Of a DNA stretch of 64,000 bases, positions 39,709-50,505 are shown in pieces. The stretch is from Pomphorhynchus laevis (lineage: Eukaryota; Acanthocephala; Palaeacanthocephala; Echinorhynchida; Pomphorhynchidae): NCBI GenBank assembly GCA_012934845.2, contig WNNJ02000940.1, forward strand, positions 124,001 through 188,000, given 5' to 3'. Positions within the stretch are counted from its first letter, which is position 1, and each line of letters opens with the position of its first letter. A model generated the notes under the pieces. It did no database searches, had not been told where the DNA came from, and saw nothing but the letters and a program-made list of their open reading frames with translations. The position numbers and the translations under genes are program-made.

Positions 39709-42017
39709 TCGATCTCGCTCCTAAGCATACTTTTCGTCTTAGTCTATTCAACACTCGCTCCATTCTTCATAAAGCTGATATGCTCCTTGATATCTTCGAT
39801 CAATTATCTATCGATATTCTCTGCATTACCGAATCTTGGCATTGTGACTCCGACGATCTTGCTATTCGTCGTCTATGTCGCTCTGGTTGTTCTTTAGTTG
39901 AATCAGCTCGTCCAATTGCCTCTCATACATCTACTGATTTTAACCATGGCGGTATAGTTGCCATTGCTCGTCACCCAATGTCTTTACGTAAAATTAACGT
40001 TAACATCCGTTACACCTCGTTCGAATTACTCATATGCAGATTATCAACTCCTTTCCCTCTGGAACTTGTGATTGTATACCGTCCAGGTTCAGTTGCCCCA
40101 TCACGTATCTTCTTTAACGACCTTGCAGATCTTATGTCTCACTGTTCCTTGTCTTATACTCCTTCTTTTGTTCTCGGTGACTTTAACATTCGTCTTGATC
40201 GCCCGGCTGACCCTGACTCTATCACTTTAACTAATCTTTTTTCTGATTTTAACTATAAATTACTTTCAACAAGCCCAACTCATATTCTCGGCGGTGCTCT
40301 CGACATCATTGCTGTCCCTATCTGCTTCAATGACTATACTTCCTTGTCAATTACTGATCCCGGTTTGTCCGATCATTTCCTTGTCACTCTTACTCTTACT
40401 CGTCCCCATCCTCCGTCTCCGCCTCCACCAATATCCACACCAAGTCGACCCTGGAAACTTCTCGATATCCCTATTCTCTGCACAGCCTTACTCAATTCTT
40501 CACTCTTTTCACTTCCTCTTAACTATCTCTCTCCCGATGATCTCTGCATTCTGTTTGATTCTGAACTTATGTCTATTATCAATAAACTTCTGCCTAGTCG
40601 ACTCCGACGATCTCAGCGCTTGCGCCATGCTCCCTGGTTCGATTCTGACTGTAGTCTTTCTAAGCGTCGACTCCGTCACTCTTTTCGTGTGTATAATCGT
40701 TTTCTTAAACGTTCTCCCAACTCACTCACTCCAAATCTCCGTGATTCCTACTTTTCTCTACGCCGTTCACATCTTATTCTTATACGTACTAAACGTACTA
40801 TCTTTTGGCGAAATCAACTCAAGTCATCTTCCAACTCTAAATCTCATTGGAAAATCTTAAACTCAATTCTTTCACGATCATCTACTTCTTGTAATATAAA
40901 TCCTGATGAATTTTCTTCTTATCTACAAACTAAGCTATCTAATTTACTTTCCCTACTACCCGTAGCCCCCTTGTACCCACTCTTCTCTTTAGATACTTCC
41001 CTCCCAGAACTATTCCACCTTCTTCCCGTTTCGTCCGATGAAGTTTCTTCGGTTCTGCTGTCATTACCTAATAAAACCTCTCCTTCTGAGCAAATTCCAA
41101 CTCACTTGCTTAAAAATATCTGCTCCTCTATCTCACCCTTCCTAACCACATTGTTCAACTCGTCCATCCGTAGCCGTACATTTCCTTCCATCTGGAAATG
41201 CGCCACTGTTCGTCCTCTCATCAAAAAGCAATCTCTCGACTCCTCACTACCATATTCGTACCGTCCTATCTCACTTCTCCCAACCCTCTCTAAACTCCTT
41301 GAGCGTCTCGTTCTCAAGCAAGTTAATACATATCTCTTTTCCTCTAACTTGTTTCCTCCCTTCCAAGCCGCTTTTCGCTCTAATCACTCTACTGAAATTG
41401 CCTGTCTTAAAGTTTATAATGACTTACTCATCTCGCGCGATCATAAATTATGTAGTGTCATAGTTTCTCTTGATCTATCGTCTGCTTTTGACATCGTCGA
41501 TCACTCGATTCTTCTACATCGCCTTCGTCATGATTATGGCTTCTCTTTACCCACTGTATCATGGTTTTCTTCATATCTGTCAAACCGTACATTTCGCGTC
41601 TATTCTAACTCTTCTCTCTCCCATCCTTCATCCATCCCGACCGGTGTTCCACAAGGCTCCGTATTAGGACCTATGCTTTTCTCTCTTCTTCTAGGTGACT
41701 TGTCTTCGATTTCTCATAAATTTAACTTCAATGTTATGCAATATGCTGATGACATTCTCATCTATGCTCACGCACCTGCTTATCGTATTCATGATCTTAG
41801 TGTTTCTGTTTCCAGCTGTCTTGTCTCAATTTCCAACCATCTTTCTTCCCTCCGCCTTTCTCTGAATCCTGATAAATCTAAAATTATGTGGATCCTACCT
41901 CGAAGCTTCGGCGTAGAACCTCCTTCCGTAGCCTATTCATATCCGCCAATCAACATCTATGCCGTACTTCAAACGCCAAATCCAATTCTTTTTCAACAAT
42001 TAACTAATTACCTGTGA
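39672..42017 (+). pseudogene. L2-like ORF2 (B1), truncated by internal deletion
   Basis: 781 residues are open. AP endonuclease (about 25-240): LFNTRSILHKADMLL, CITESWHCDSDDL, FNHGGIVAIARHP, VIVYRPGS, VLGDFNIRLD, GLSDHFLVTL. RT: LPNKTSPSEQIPTHLLKNIC, IWKCATVRPLIKKQSLDSSL, SYRPISLLPTLSKLLERLV, FQAAFRSNHSTEIACLKVYN, LDLSSAFDIVDHSILLHRLR, GVPQGSVLGPMLF, MQYADDILIYAHA (YADD intact). After PRSFGVEPPSV the frame jumps to the last codons of the gene in another register, because about 566 bp of thumb and C-terminus seen in B2 are gone. ATG 39672 overlaps ORF1 by 37 nt in the -1 frame. Confidence 0.85.
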
Positions 42018-42105
42018 CATTTGATGTTCTTTTTTTGTTTGTTAGTGGTCATGTAAGCGTGCATTTTGCACGCATTTGCCACGTTAAATAAATTATTGTA
42101 TTGTT

Positions 42106-44300
42106 ATAATCAAAGTTGATCATCTCCCTCCTTTAGGAAGTAGTGACCACTGCTTGCTCTCCTTGACGGCTGTCCCTTATTCCAGATTCTATCCACCTTG
42201 CTCAAAAACTTCCAAACGTCATTAGTCGAAAGTGAGAAAATAAGATGTTTTGAGAGTTTACAACCAATTCCCGTGTACTTTCATGAACACGGACAAGCTT
42301 TCATTGAATATGATCACTGATTACCTACATAAAGTTATCTGATATTCTTGCCCCTATGCGCGAATCCTCTTATGCTGTTAAGTCACCTGCATGGATAGAT
42401 TCCAACGTCAGACAACCAATAAGTTCAAGAAATTGTTTATGGAAGCTTCAGCGTTCTGACTCTAGTTTCTCTGCCAGATATAAATATATTCGAAATCTTT
42501 GTACTAGAGTGAAAGCAACAAAACGATGTGCATTCGAATCGTCTATCGCTAATAATGTAACACGAAATCCAAAACTATTCTGGGCTTATGTTCGTCGCAA
42601 CAGAACCCTTAACACAGAAATCAAGTATGTCCTTAATGCGGAGGGATGTATGATAACTTCTCAGAGTGGTATTGTGGAATGCCTTGCTACGTCTTTTTCG
42701 CTACCGACAAATAATTCACATAGAGCTTCTATCACTTCGCATGGTGTAGCATTAGAGCAATCTTCGCGTTTTCTTCCAGTAACGATTAGTGAGATTGTAA
42801 GTCAGCTTGATCAGCTTAACCCATTTAGCTCTACTGGCCCTGATGACATTTCCCCGTTTCTCTTGAAGAATTTATCTGGATATTTGGCTCCTTCTCTCAT
42901 TGCTATTTTTGAGAACAGTTTGACCAAAAGATGTATTCCTGATGTCTTGAAAAGTGCCATCGTAGTTCCGATCCCAAAGAAAACCATTGCAACGGCTTTT
43001 ACTGACTATAAACCAATCAGCCTGACTAGTTCTCTGTGCAAAGTGCTTGAAAAGTTGACCGCCACTCGGATCAGGCATCACTTGAGGGAACTCGGAATAA
43101 TGTCGTCTTCTCAACACGGTTTCCTCCCTGGTCGTTCCTGCTTAACAAACTTATTGACTTCACGCGAAATGTGGGTTGAGGCGGTCAGTCGCGGCCAATC
43201 AATAAATGTGGTATTCATTGACTTTTCAAGAGCATTCGATCGGGTGCCGCATGAGAGCTTGGTAGCATTACTATTTAACCACGGCATTCCTGTAATGTTG
43301 TGTAAGTGGATTCAAGATTTCCTACGTAATCGATTCTTTAGGGTGAGAGTTGGCACCCATCTTTCCGATCCCAGACGCGTTTACTGAGGTGTTCCGCGGG
43401 GTACCGTACGGTAATTATTATTACCTCTGCTGTTTATTGTGTTCCTTAACGATTTGTTGCTGCGGATTCAGAGTCCCTGTCTTGCTTTTGCTGACGACCT
43501 CAAACTATGGTCTGTAGATGATATTGATCCGCTTGGCATTTCCCTGCAGGAAGACCTTAATGAAATATACCAATGGAGTGAGGCTACTGGTATGAAGATC
43601 AATGTTGACAAATGCGGCCACATGAAATTAGGAAGGCGTTGCGATGACCGTCGTTTTCGCCTAGGAACTTCAATTCTTAATGTCGTCATGGAGTATAGAG
43701 ATCTGGGTGTCATGGTGCATAGGACATTGAAATTCCGATCAAATACAGAGTTTGCCTATAGCAAGGCTTTGCGAGCTATGTACTGCTTCAAAAATGCATT
43801 TAATCGTATTAACCATACGTCTTCAAACGGATTTACTGCGCACTTGTTCGCCCGCATATAGAGTACTGCGTGTAAGCAGTTTTTCCATACACTAAGAAAG
43901 AGTTCAATAGACTAGAGTCAATCCTTCGTAGAGGTTCTCGAATGTGTATGGATGGATCATATTCATATCGTGAGCGGCTTGAATTTCTAAAGATACCATC
44001 TTTGGGTCAGAGGCTATATTACCTAGACCTTGTTGCATTATGGCGAATGGTTAATGGAATAGTTGTGTTTCCCTCGTGCTATGTTAAAGTTTGTTCTCAG
44101 ACGCGTCGTAGCCACCCTCTGAAATTATTTAAGTTTCCCCACGGTAAAGTAGTGAGCTTGGCTATGCTCTCACATTGAGCATTAAACGCACGGAACACGT
44201 TGCCAGGAGAAATAGCATGTACCAAGGACTTCTCTCAATTTAAAGTTCAACATCGTCAGTGGATTAACGATCAGGCATTCCGGATGTATACACTATTATG
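42106..44300 (+). pseudogene. CR1-like RT and C-terminal part (E1)
   Basis: It begins with the SDH motif of the endonuclease (SSDHCLL, near 42140). The open frame of 42356-43387 has NVTRNPKLFWAYVRRNRTLN, LKSAIVVPIPKKT, YKPISLTSSLCKVLEKLTAT, QHGFLPGRSCLTNLL and VVFIDFSRAFDRVPHESLVA. After a break come LLLRIQSPCLAFADDLKLWS (FADD, 43439-43861), the thumb, LESILRRGSRMCMDG and the C-terminal RRSHPLKLFKFPHGKVVSLA. All RT motifs are present, but the frame changes near 43390 and 43860 and a stop near 44178 break it. FADD is common in CR1 elements. Confidence 0.8.
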
Positions 44301-44399
44301 TTACCGCTATTTACTTTTTTTTTCTTTTCTTTTTTTTCATATTTTCCTATGTGATCAGTTGAAACAGCCATTTAGCTATAACTTGTAATACTAATAATA

Positions 44400-45062
44400 A
44401 TGAAAAAAAAACTTGAAAATACTAAGAGAGAAATATCATACAATAAATACAAGTCGGAATATATACAGAAACTATGAAACACAAAGAATGATTTCGAAAG
44501 AGACTATAAAATTATTATTGATTGAAAAAAAAGATGCTGTGACGGTCGAATTTATGTCTGTTCTAACAAAGCAGAGAATCACCGAGGATATGTGAATTAT
44601 TCTTACTTCTCCAAACAAACTAGGAGGTATTGGCATCATGGATTGTACTTTTGTAGCTAAATTACAGCTCGATGCTTCTCGAAAATTATGTGCGTCCTAC
44701 AACTCAGATATGGTTGGAGAAGATTTACAGGAGCATCAACAACAAATCAGCAAAATCATTGCAGACACTAGGCTTAACGCATTCGAAGAACGCATCTCAC
44801 TGGCTAAGAATAAATTAAGTGAAGAAACCCAAAATGCAATAAATTTTGCTTGTATAAATGGAGCGTCCTCTTAATTAAGCGCACGTCCTATCGAACACCA
44901 CAATTTTGGTCTTACGCCAAACGAATTCAGGGACGGTTTAGCAACTAGATATGGATGGGATCCAGACGGCCTTCCTTCCCGCTGTGCATGCGATGATGGT
45001 GCGAACCTATCGCATCTTTTGCAATGTAAGCGCGGTGGTTTTCAGATCATATATTTAAAATA
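44400..45062 (+). mobile_element. Family D fragment D4
   Basis: The plus-strand pieces are LGGIGIMDCTFVAKLQLDAS (about 44622-44680), an open frame to 44874 (SRKLCASYNSDMVGEDLQEH, INFACINGASS), then a stop and FGLTPNEFRDGLATRYGWDP, DGLPSRCACDDGANLSHLLQ, CKRGGFQII up to about 45055. This is the linker plus Cys/His block, collinear with D2 and D3. It is cut on the right by L2-like A1. On the left, A-rich sequence follows the E1 tail at 44400. No RT or nuclease-like part remains. Confidence 0.7.
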
Positions 45063-45241
45063 AGTCTTGGTTATTGAAACTCTTACAATAAATATTACAA
45101 ACTGGAACACAAAAATTTTGGTTTCTTATAAACATACAAGGTCATCAGAAGATAGAAGTAATCAATCAACTAATCAGAAGATAGAAGTAATCAATCATAC
45201 AACGAGGAAAATAAAATCACGAATCAAACGACTATATACAA

Positions 45242-46639
45242 ATGGGTCGGAAAAAACAAAAGTCTCAAGTTCCCAACCATGTTGCGTCCAACACCGATGT
45301 TAGAGATGTTTCCAATGGATCTGAACAACAAGTCCTTTGCTCAAACAATGATTGTCACACGTGGGTAAGTATTTGGACTTCAGAATCCCAGGCATCTTGC
45401 CTTGCAGACAACGAATTCTACTGTGGCTACTGTTCGGCTAAGATGATAAATACGATGAAGAGTGAAATAGAGAATCTCAAGACAAATATATTGAAACTAT
45501 CTGGCAATGCAGCGATGTCCACACATGCCTCTTCGTATTATAATAAGTCTCAACCTCGATGCCCAATTCTCCCGCATTCGATTGCCTCTAAGAATGCCAA
45601 ATCTCCCATCTCTTCTACAGGTATTACTATACATCCTTCAATTTTGCCCAATCAATCAGCTCAATCTTCTGATGTTACTGTCATTGACCATTTGCAACCC
45701 AGTATTTCTTTTGTCGTATCAGATAAATCACCTTACATTTCTACCCCTCATTGCGTTTCTACGTCATCATCAGATAATCCATTATCAGATAATCTGAAGG
45801 AGCCGCAAATTGTATCGCAGCAAGATGGATTTTGTCGAGTTTATGATAAATCTACCGATACAGTGACGGAGCCGCAAATTGTTACAACTAATGTATGTTC
45901 ACTCCCCGACACCCCACGTCCCGTCCTTCCTGTCTCGTTTCTCAATAACTTGCATCCATCAATCAAAATCACCTCCACCAGCCTCCACTATCCTTCCACT
46001 CATAACCTTTCCTCACATCGCTTGCCACCCGCTTTATTATCATTATCCTCTATGTCTCCCGTCGTCAAACCAAATCCCTCCAAATCATCAACTGCCAGCT
46101 CTTCTATCGTGATCTCACCTACTCACGTCAGTCGTCCTCCTTTACGGAAGCGCTTTGCTTCTCGCGATCGTTGCGTCATTGTTACTAATATCACGCCTTC
46201 TAACTCCTTATCTCCACAAGCACGTCTGGACCACGATGTTTCCGCCTTCAGATCCATCCTCTCGTCTATTGTTCCTGCGGATAAACCATCATTTTTCAAG
46301 GACATTTCTCCAGTCGCATTCATCCGTCTAAACAAATCTTCTCAATCTAATCCTTCCCAGCCCCCTCTCCTAAAAATTGTTTTCAAGCATCGCTCTCACG
46401 CGTCTTCTGTCCTCTCTCAACGATTCAAACTCATGTCATCTTCAACCACTCGAATTTTCCCCGATCGCGCCCCTTCCGAAATCGCTCAAATCTCTTCAGC
46501 CCGCATCGAAAAACGTCGTCGCGAGGAAAACGGCGAAACTTCACTCGCCATCCGAAACATAGACGGAAATTTTCAAATTGTCCACACCCGTCCAAAAATT
46601 CGATGGCGCTCCATCTCTCCTATGTGTCTTCTCCACTAG
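45242..46639 (+). CDS. L2-like LINE ORF1 (A1)
   Basis: 465 residues, open. N-terminal finger: VLCSNNDCHTWVSIW...CLADNEFYCGYC (C33, C38, C53, C61, C64), PHD-like in its C-x4-C plus C-x2-C and Trp pattern. Next come a helical stretch (about 65-85) and a long Ser/Pro/Thr-rich linker. From about residue 315 the conserved block follows: SRDRCVIVTNITPS, ARLDHDVSAFRSILSSIV, LLKIVFKHRSHASSVLSQRF, EIAQISSARIEKRRREENGE, TSLAIRNIDGNFQIVHTRPK. This end resembles the RNA-binding and C-terminal domains of LINE ORF1 proteins. Its expected role is coating element RNA. ATG 45242 is the first in-frame ATG after the leader. The last 37 nt overlap ORF2. Confidence 0.85.
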   Translation: MGRKKQKSQVPNHVASNTDVRDVSNGSEQQVLCSNNDCHTWVSIWTSESQASCLADNEFYCGYCSAKMINTMKSEIENLKTNILKLSGNAAMSTHASSYYNKSQPRCPILPHSIASKNAKSPISSTGITIHPSILPNQSAQSSDVTVIDHLQPSISFVVSDKSPYISTPHCVSTSSSDNPLSDNLKEPQIVSQQDGFCRVYDKSTDTVTEPQIVTTNVCSLPDTPRPVLPVSFLNNLHPSIKITSTSLHYPSTHNLSSHRLPPALLSLSSMSPVVKPNPSKSSTASSSIVISPTHVSRPPLRKRFASRDRCVIVTNITPSNSLSPQARLDHDVSAFRSILSSIVPADKPSFFKDISPVAFIRLNKSSQSNPSQPPLLKIVFKHRSHASSVLSQRFKLMSSSTTRIFPDRAPSEIAQISSARIEKRRREENGETSLAIRNIDGNFQIVHTRPKIRWRSISPMCLLH

Positions 46640-49500
46640 TCTCTTTCGCCACAGCACACGGTTTCCGCCTCGGTCTCCTCAACACTAGATCTATTCTCAA
46701 TAAATCCGATCTTATCCTCAACCTATTCACCAAGCAATCCATCGATCTCTTCTGCCTCACCGAATCCTGGCACTCAGATTCCGACGACCTCTCCATTCGC
46801 CGTCTGCTCTCTGCCGGTTGCTCCCTAGTCGAATCCGCCCGCCCCCTCAGCTCATGCCCTTCTAAATCCTCTAATCATGGCGGCATCGTCGCATTCGCGC
46901 GTCACCCAGCGTCTCTTCGCAAAATCAATCCCCCTTTCAGTCCTTGCTCTTTTGAATTGCTCACTTGTCGTTATTCTAACCCGATCACTCTAGATCTCGC
47001 CATTGTATACCGTCCTGGTTCATCAGCTCCTACAGCCTTATTTTTTTACCGAACTCGCTGACCTCCTTTCTCATTGTTCTTTGTCCTCAATCTCTTCACT
47101 CGTTCTAGGCGACTTCAATATCCGCCTAGACCGCCCCTCTTCCACAGATTCCATCCGCTTCATCAACATTCTATCCAACTACAATTACAAACTAATCTCC
47201 ACTGCCCCACACATATACTTGGCGGGGCACTCGACATCATCGCTGTCCCCGATCATTTTGCTGCCCACACCTCACTGTCCATCTCTGATCCTGGTCTATC
47301 CGATCACTTTCTTATCACCCTTGATCTCGCTCGCAACCACACCCCTCCTCACACACCTACAATCCTACGTCGCCCTTGGAGAAATCTTGACCTTTCCCTT
47401 CTCCGCTCTGCCTTACTCAAATCGTCTCTATCATTACCCACAATAACATATTCATCTCCTCACGATCTCGCCTTTCTTTTCGACTCCGAACTCACATCCA
47501 CTCTCGATATTCTCTTGCCCTTCAAGTCTCACCCTCACCGTCGCTTGCACCGTGCCCCATGGTTTGACATCCAATGCCTACTCTCAAAGCGTCGACTCCG
47601 CCATGCTTTTCGAGTCTATCACCGCTCTCTCAGACGCGATTTCCGCTCGATCACTCCGTCTTTCCGTGATTCCTATCTTGCTCTTCGCCGGTCTCATCTC
47701 AACCTACTACGTACCAAATGCAACTCCTTTTGGCAGCATAAAATAATCACTTCATTCAACTCTAAGACTCTCTGGCATACTTTTAACTCAATCCTGGCTC
47801 GTTCCTCTACGCCTTGCAACATCAATGCTAATGATTATTCGTCATTTCTCCAGACTAAAGTATCCACGCTGCTCTCTCACACCCCGGTCTCCATCCTATC
47901 CTACTCTGCCCAGTCTACTCTCATCCTTCCCGAACTCTTTCATCTTCTCCCTGTATCACCTACAGAAGTATCATCTGTCCTCATGTCCTTGCCCAACAAA
48001 ACCTCACCTGCCGATCCCCTGCCTACCCACATATTAAAATCTATATGCTCATCGATATCCCCATTTCTCACAACCTTGTTTAACTCGTCCATTTGCAGTC
48101 GTATCTTCCCTTCACACTGGAAATCCGCAATCGTTCGTCCCCTCCTTAAGAAACAATCGCTCGACCCCTCCCTTCCTTCTAGCTATCGCCCCATTTCACT
48201 ACTCCCTACTCTTTCTAAGCTCTTAGAACGCCTCATCTTAATACAAATCAACGCTTATCTCTCCTCATCCAATTTGTACCCTCCTTTCCAATCCGCTTTC
48301 CGCTCTAATCACTCGACAGAAATCGCATGCATAAAAGTGTACAACGACTTACTCATTTCTCGAGACAAGGCTCTATATAGTGTTCTCATCTCCCTGGACC
48401 TCTCCTCCGCATTCGACATTGTCGACCACTCCGTCCTCCTTTCTCGCCTCCGTTATGATTACGGCTTTTCTTCCTCCTCCGTAGCTTGGTTCGCCTCATA
48501 TCTATCCGACCGTTCCTTTCGCGTCTGTTCTAATTCATCATCCTCCCCTCCCATCCCTATTTTTTGCGGGGTTCCACAAGGTTCAGTCCTAGGTCCCCTG
48601 CTTTTCTCTCTTTTGCTTGGCGATCTCTCTCCATTTATCAAACCTTACTCCTTTAACGTCATGCAATACGCCGATGACATTCTAATCTATGCTCATGCAC
48701 CCGCACATCGCATACACGACATCGCCATTTCTGCCTCCAACTGTCTCTCTTCTATCTACAAGCGTCTCTCCAATCTCCATCTCGTTATAAACGCCGAAAA
48801 GTCCAAAATAATGTGGATCCTTCCCCGTAAACCAAGCATATCTCCTCCCATTGTATCTTTTGCCTCATCGATCATCCCTGTAGTCCACAATCTCACTTTC
48901 TTAGGCTTCCATTTCGATGATCACCTTTCCCTTAAACCCTTCGTCCGTGACAAGGTCCGCTCGTCTAACTTAATTCTTCGTGACATCCGCCGTATCCGCC
49001 CCCTTATCGACTTCCGTTCTTGTATGTCTCTTCTTTCATCGCTTCTTTTCCCTAAAATCGATTACTGCCTTAGCCTTTTCGCCAATTCTCCAAAATCCAT
49101 CATCCTACCCCTACAACGAATAATCAACACCGCCGTTCGAGTGCTCTTTCGCCTCCGTCGCTTCGACCACACATCCACATATTTTGCCCAACTCTCCTGG
49201 CCCACCATCCACATCCGCATCAAACTCCGCCTTCTTCTCATTACTTTTCGTCTCATCGCTGTCGGCTCCCCATCGTTCATCAACCTTCCTTTCTTAGACG
49301 ATACTCGCCCCACCTCGCTATCGCTTCGTTCCTGTCATACCCTCTTACTCCACGTTCCTAATTACTCCAACAACTACGGTCTCCGATCCTTCCTCGTCGC
49401 CGCCTCACTCGCCTGGAATCAACTCCCTCTCGACGTCCGCCGCGCTCCCTCTTTTATCACATTCAAACACCTCCTCCGTTCACACCTTCTCGACGCCTGA
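46603..49500 (+). pseudogene. L2-like LINE ORF2 (A1): endonuclease plus RT, two frame changes
   Basis: About 966 codons. Endonuclease: LLNTRSILNKSDLILNL, CLTESWHSDSDDLSIRR, NHGGIVAFARHP, IVYRPGSSAP, VLGDFNIRLDRP, GLSDHFLITLDLA. RT: SYRPISLLPTLSKLLERLIL, FQSAFRSNHSTEIACIKVYN, LDLSSAFDIVDHSVLLSRLR, GVPQGSVLGPLLFSLLLGDL, MQYADDILIYAHAPAHRIHD. C-terminus: LRSCHTLLLHVPNYSNNYGL, RSFLVAASLAWNQLPLDVRR. The frame slips at a T7 run near 47040 and returns near 47210. Homopolymer position and cancelling shifts mean sequencing error is possible. The protein would nick the target, prime and reverse transcribe. The start ATG 46603 is conserved in A2 and B1. Confidence 0.85.
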
Positions 49501-49585
49501 TTCACAGTTTTGTTTTTGTTGTGGTCATGTAAGCGTGCGCTGGCACGCATTTGCCACTTTAAAATAAATCTTTTTTTTTATATAT

Positions 49586-50404
49586 TTGTTCGATCCAAAT
49601 GCACATCGATACCCACATGCAGTTAGCAAAACTACATCGTCAGTTACGGGTTTCACTCCTGTTCGTATCTGGAAGAGAGGTCACTCAAAATCGTATACTG
49701 TTCGTCAAACAGAAAATGAACGAACGCTGACTGTCAACACTCACACAGGCAATGATGATATACAGAACTCAGCTACTAGTAATGACAGTGTGGTTCTACA
49801 TAAAGAGTGCGTAAACGAGCACATTAAGGAAGCTCATCTCATATCATCTCAATCAATGAATGCCTCTAGAGCGAGTTCTCCGGTGCAGCAAATGTCTACT
49901 TTCTCACAACTGCGTAAACAGCATGATCCTTTGCGTTCTATTATTTTCGCCAATGTGTCGGAATCAAGCTCTGTCAATATCCAAAACCGACTAAATGAAG
50001 ATTTGTCGAGGGTACGTAATATTCTCACGATCGTTTTGGCACAATCCCCAGAAGAGATAGTATCTAGTATTAAAATAGTTGCTTTATTCCGCATAGGGAG
50101 GAAAATTAACGATCGTCCTAGTCTGCTAAAAGCCATTCTGACAGATCCAAAAGCCGTTAAGACCATCTTTAGGAACTCTTATCGTCTCCAAGGTTCGTCT
50201 GCAAGATTGTTAAAAGATCTCGACGTGAATGAACGTAACCATCTACGTGAAGCTAAACAATGTTTGAAGTCTCGTATTGAAGCTGGTGAGTCAAACTTGA
50301 CAATTCGAAATTTTCAGGTTGTGCGGAGGAAGACTCAAATACATTGGATGCCTCTACAGGTAGATCATTCAATCCTTCCTCCGCCGCTCATAAGTCATTG
50401 GTAA
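49586..50404 (+). pseudogene. CR1-like ORF1, 5'-truncated (C2)
   Basis: 272 residues are open, but the frame starts at the truncation point and lacks the finger. The conserved half is complete: PLRSIIFANVSESSSVNIQN, RLNEDLSRVRNILTIVLAQ, IKIVALFRIGRKINDRPSLL, KAILTDPKAVKTIFRNSYRL, SARLLKDLDVNERNHLREAK, GESNLTIRNFQVVRRKTQIH. It matches C1 ORF1 residues from about 235. The expected role is RNA binding. The first ATG is not the true start. Confidence 0.75.
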
Positions 50405-50505
50405 TTTCAAATATTTCATATATGGATAATAAATGTTTAAGAAATATTGTCCATTACTCCTCCCCATTGTGGTCGGCTCTTGAGCGACGTAGCGAGGATT
50501 ATCAG

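Larger units (their letters stand above)
37958..42105 (+). mobile_element. L2-like LINE copy B1, nested in E1
   Basis: It has a 5' leader with two short arrays (38018-38095 and 38158-38275), ORF1 (38331-39708) and ORF2 (39672-42017). The 3' UTR has the perfect hairpin GCGTGCA (42057-42063), loop TTT, TGCACGC (42067-42073) and the tail AAATAAATTATTGTATTG. ATAATC is duplicated on both sides. The presence of a leader and both ORFs makes it nearly full length, but ORF1 has one frameshift and ORF2 has lost about 566 bp that copy B2 retains. It is probably a young insertion, since most of ORF2 is open. Confidence 0.9.
37690..44400 (+). mobile_element. CR1-like LINE copy E1, interrupted by L2-like B1
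   Basis: The endonuclease part lies at 37690-37951 and the rest at 42106-44400, with L2-like B1 in between, flanked by ATAATC (37952-37957 and 42106-42111). The endonuclease frame stops at LDLVFSRYVGY on the left and picks up at PPLGSSDHCLLSLT on the right, the next expected motif of an AP endonuclease. RT and C-terminus follow. The 3' end (about 44340-44400) has AGCCATTTAGCT and AATAATAAT. ORF1 and the first part of the endonuclease are missing. A few breaks in RT make it inactive. Confidence 0.85.
45063..49580 (+). mobile_element. L2-like LINE copy A1, nearly full length
   Basis: The leader (45063-45241) contains a repeated GAAGATAGAAGTAATCAATC (twice). ORF1 (45242-46639) is intact. ORF2 (46603-49500) is open apart from two nearby frame changes that cancel out. 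The 3' UTR holds the hairpin GCGTGC (49533-49538), loop GCTG, GCACGC (49543-49548) and the tail AAAATAAATCTTTTTTTTT, then ATATAT. It is the reference copy for A2 (10.5-13.6 kb), A3 (59.8-60.2 kb) and the shard at 23640. It displaces the end of family D fragment D4 and is followed directly by CR1-like C2. Confidence 0.9.

Noticed and set aside
46609-49500. Reading the L2-like elements as RTE or L1
   Set aside because: The C-terminal SFLVAASLAWNQLPLDVRR-type tail and the LDLSSAFDIVDHS palm fit the L2/CR1 group better.
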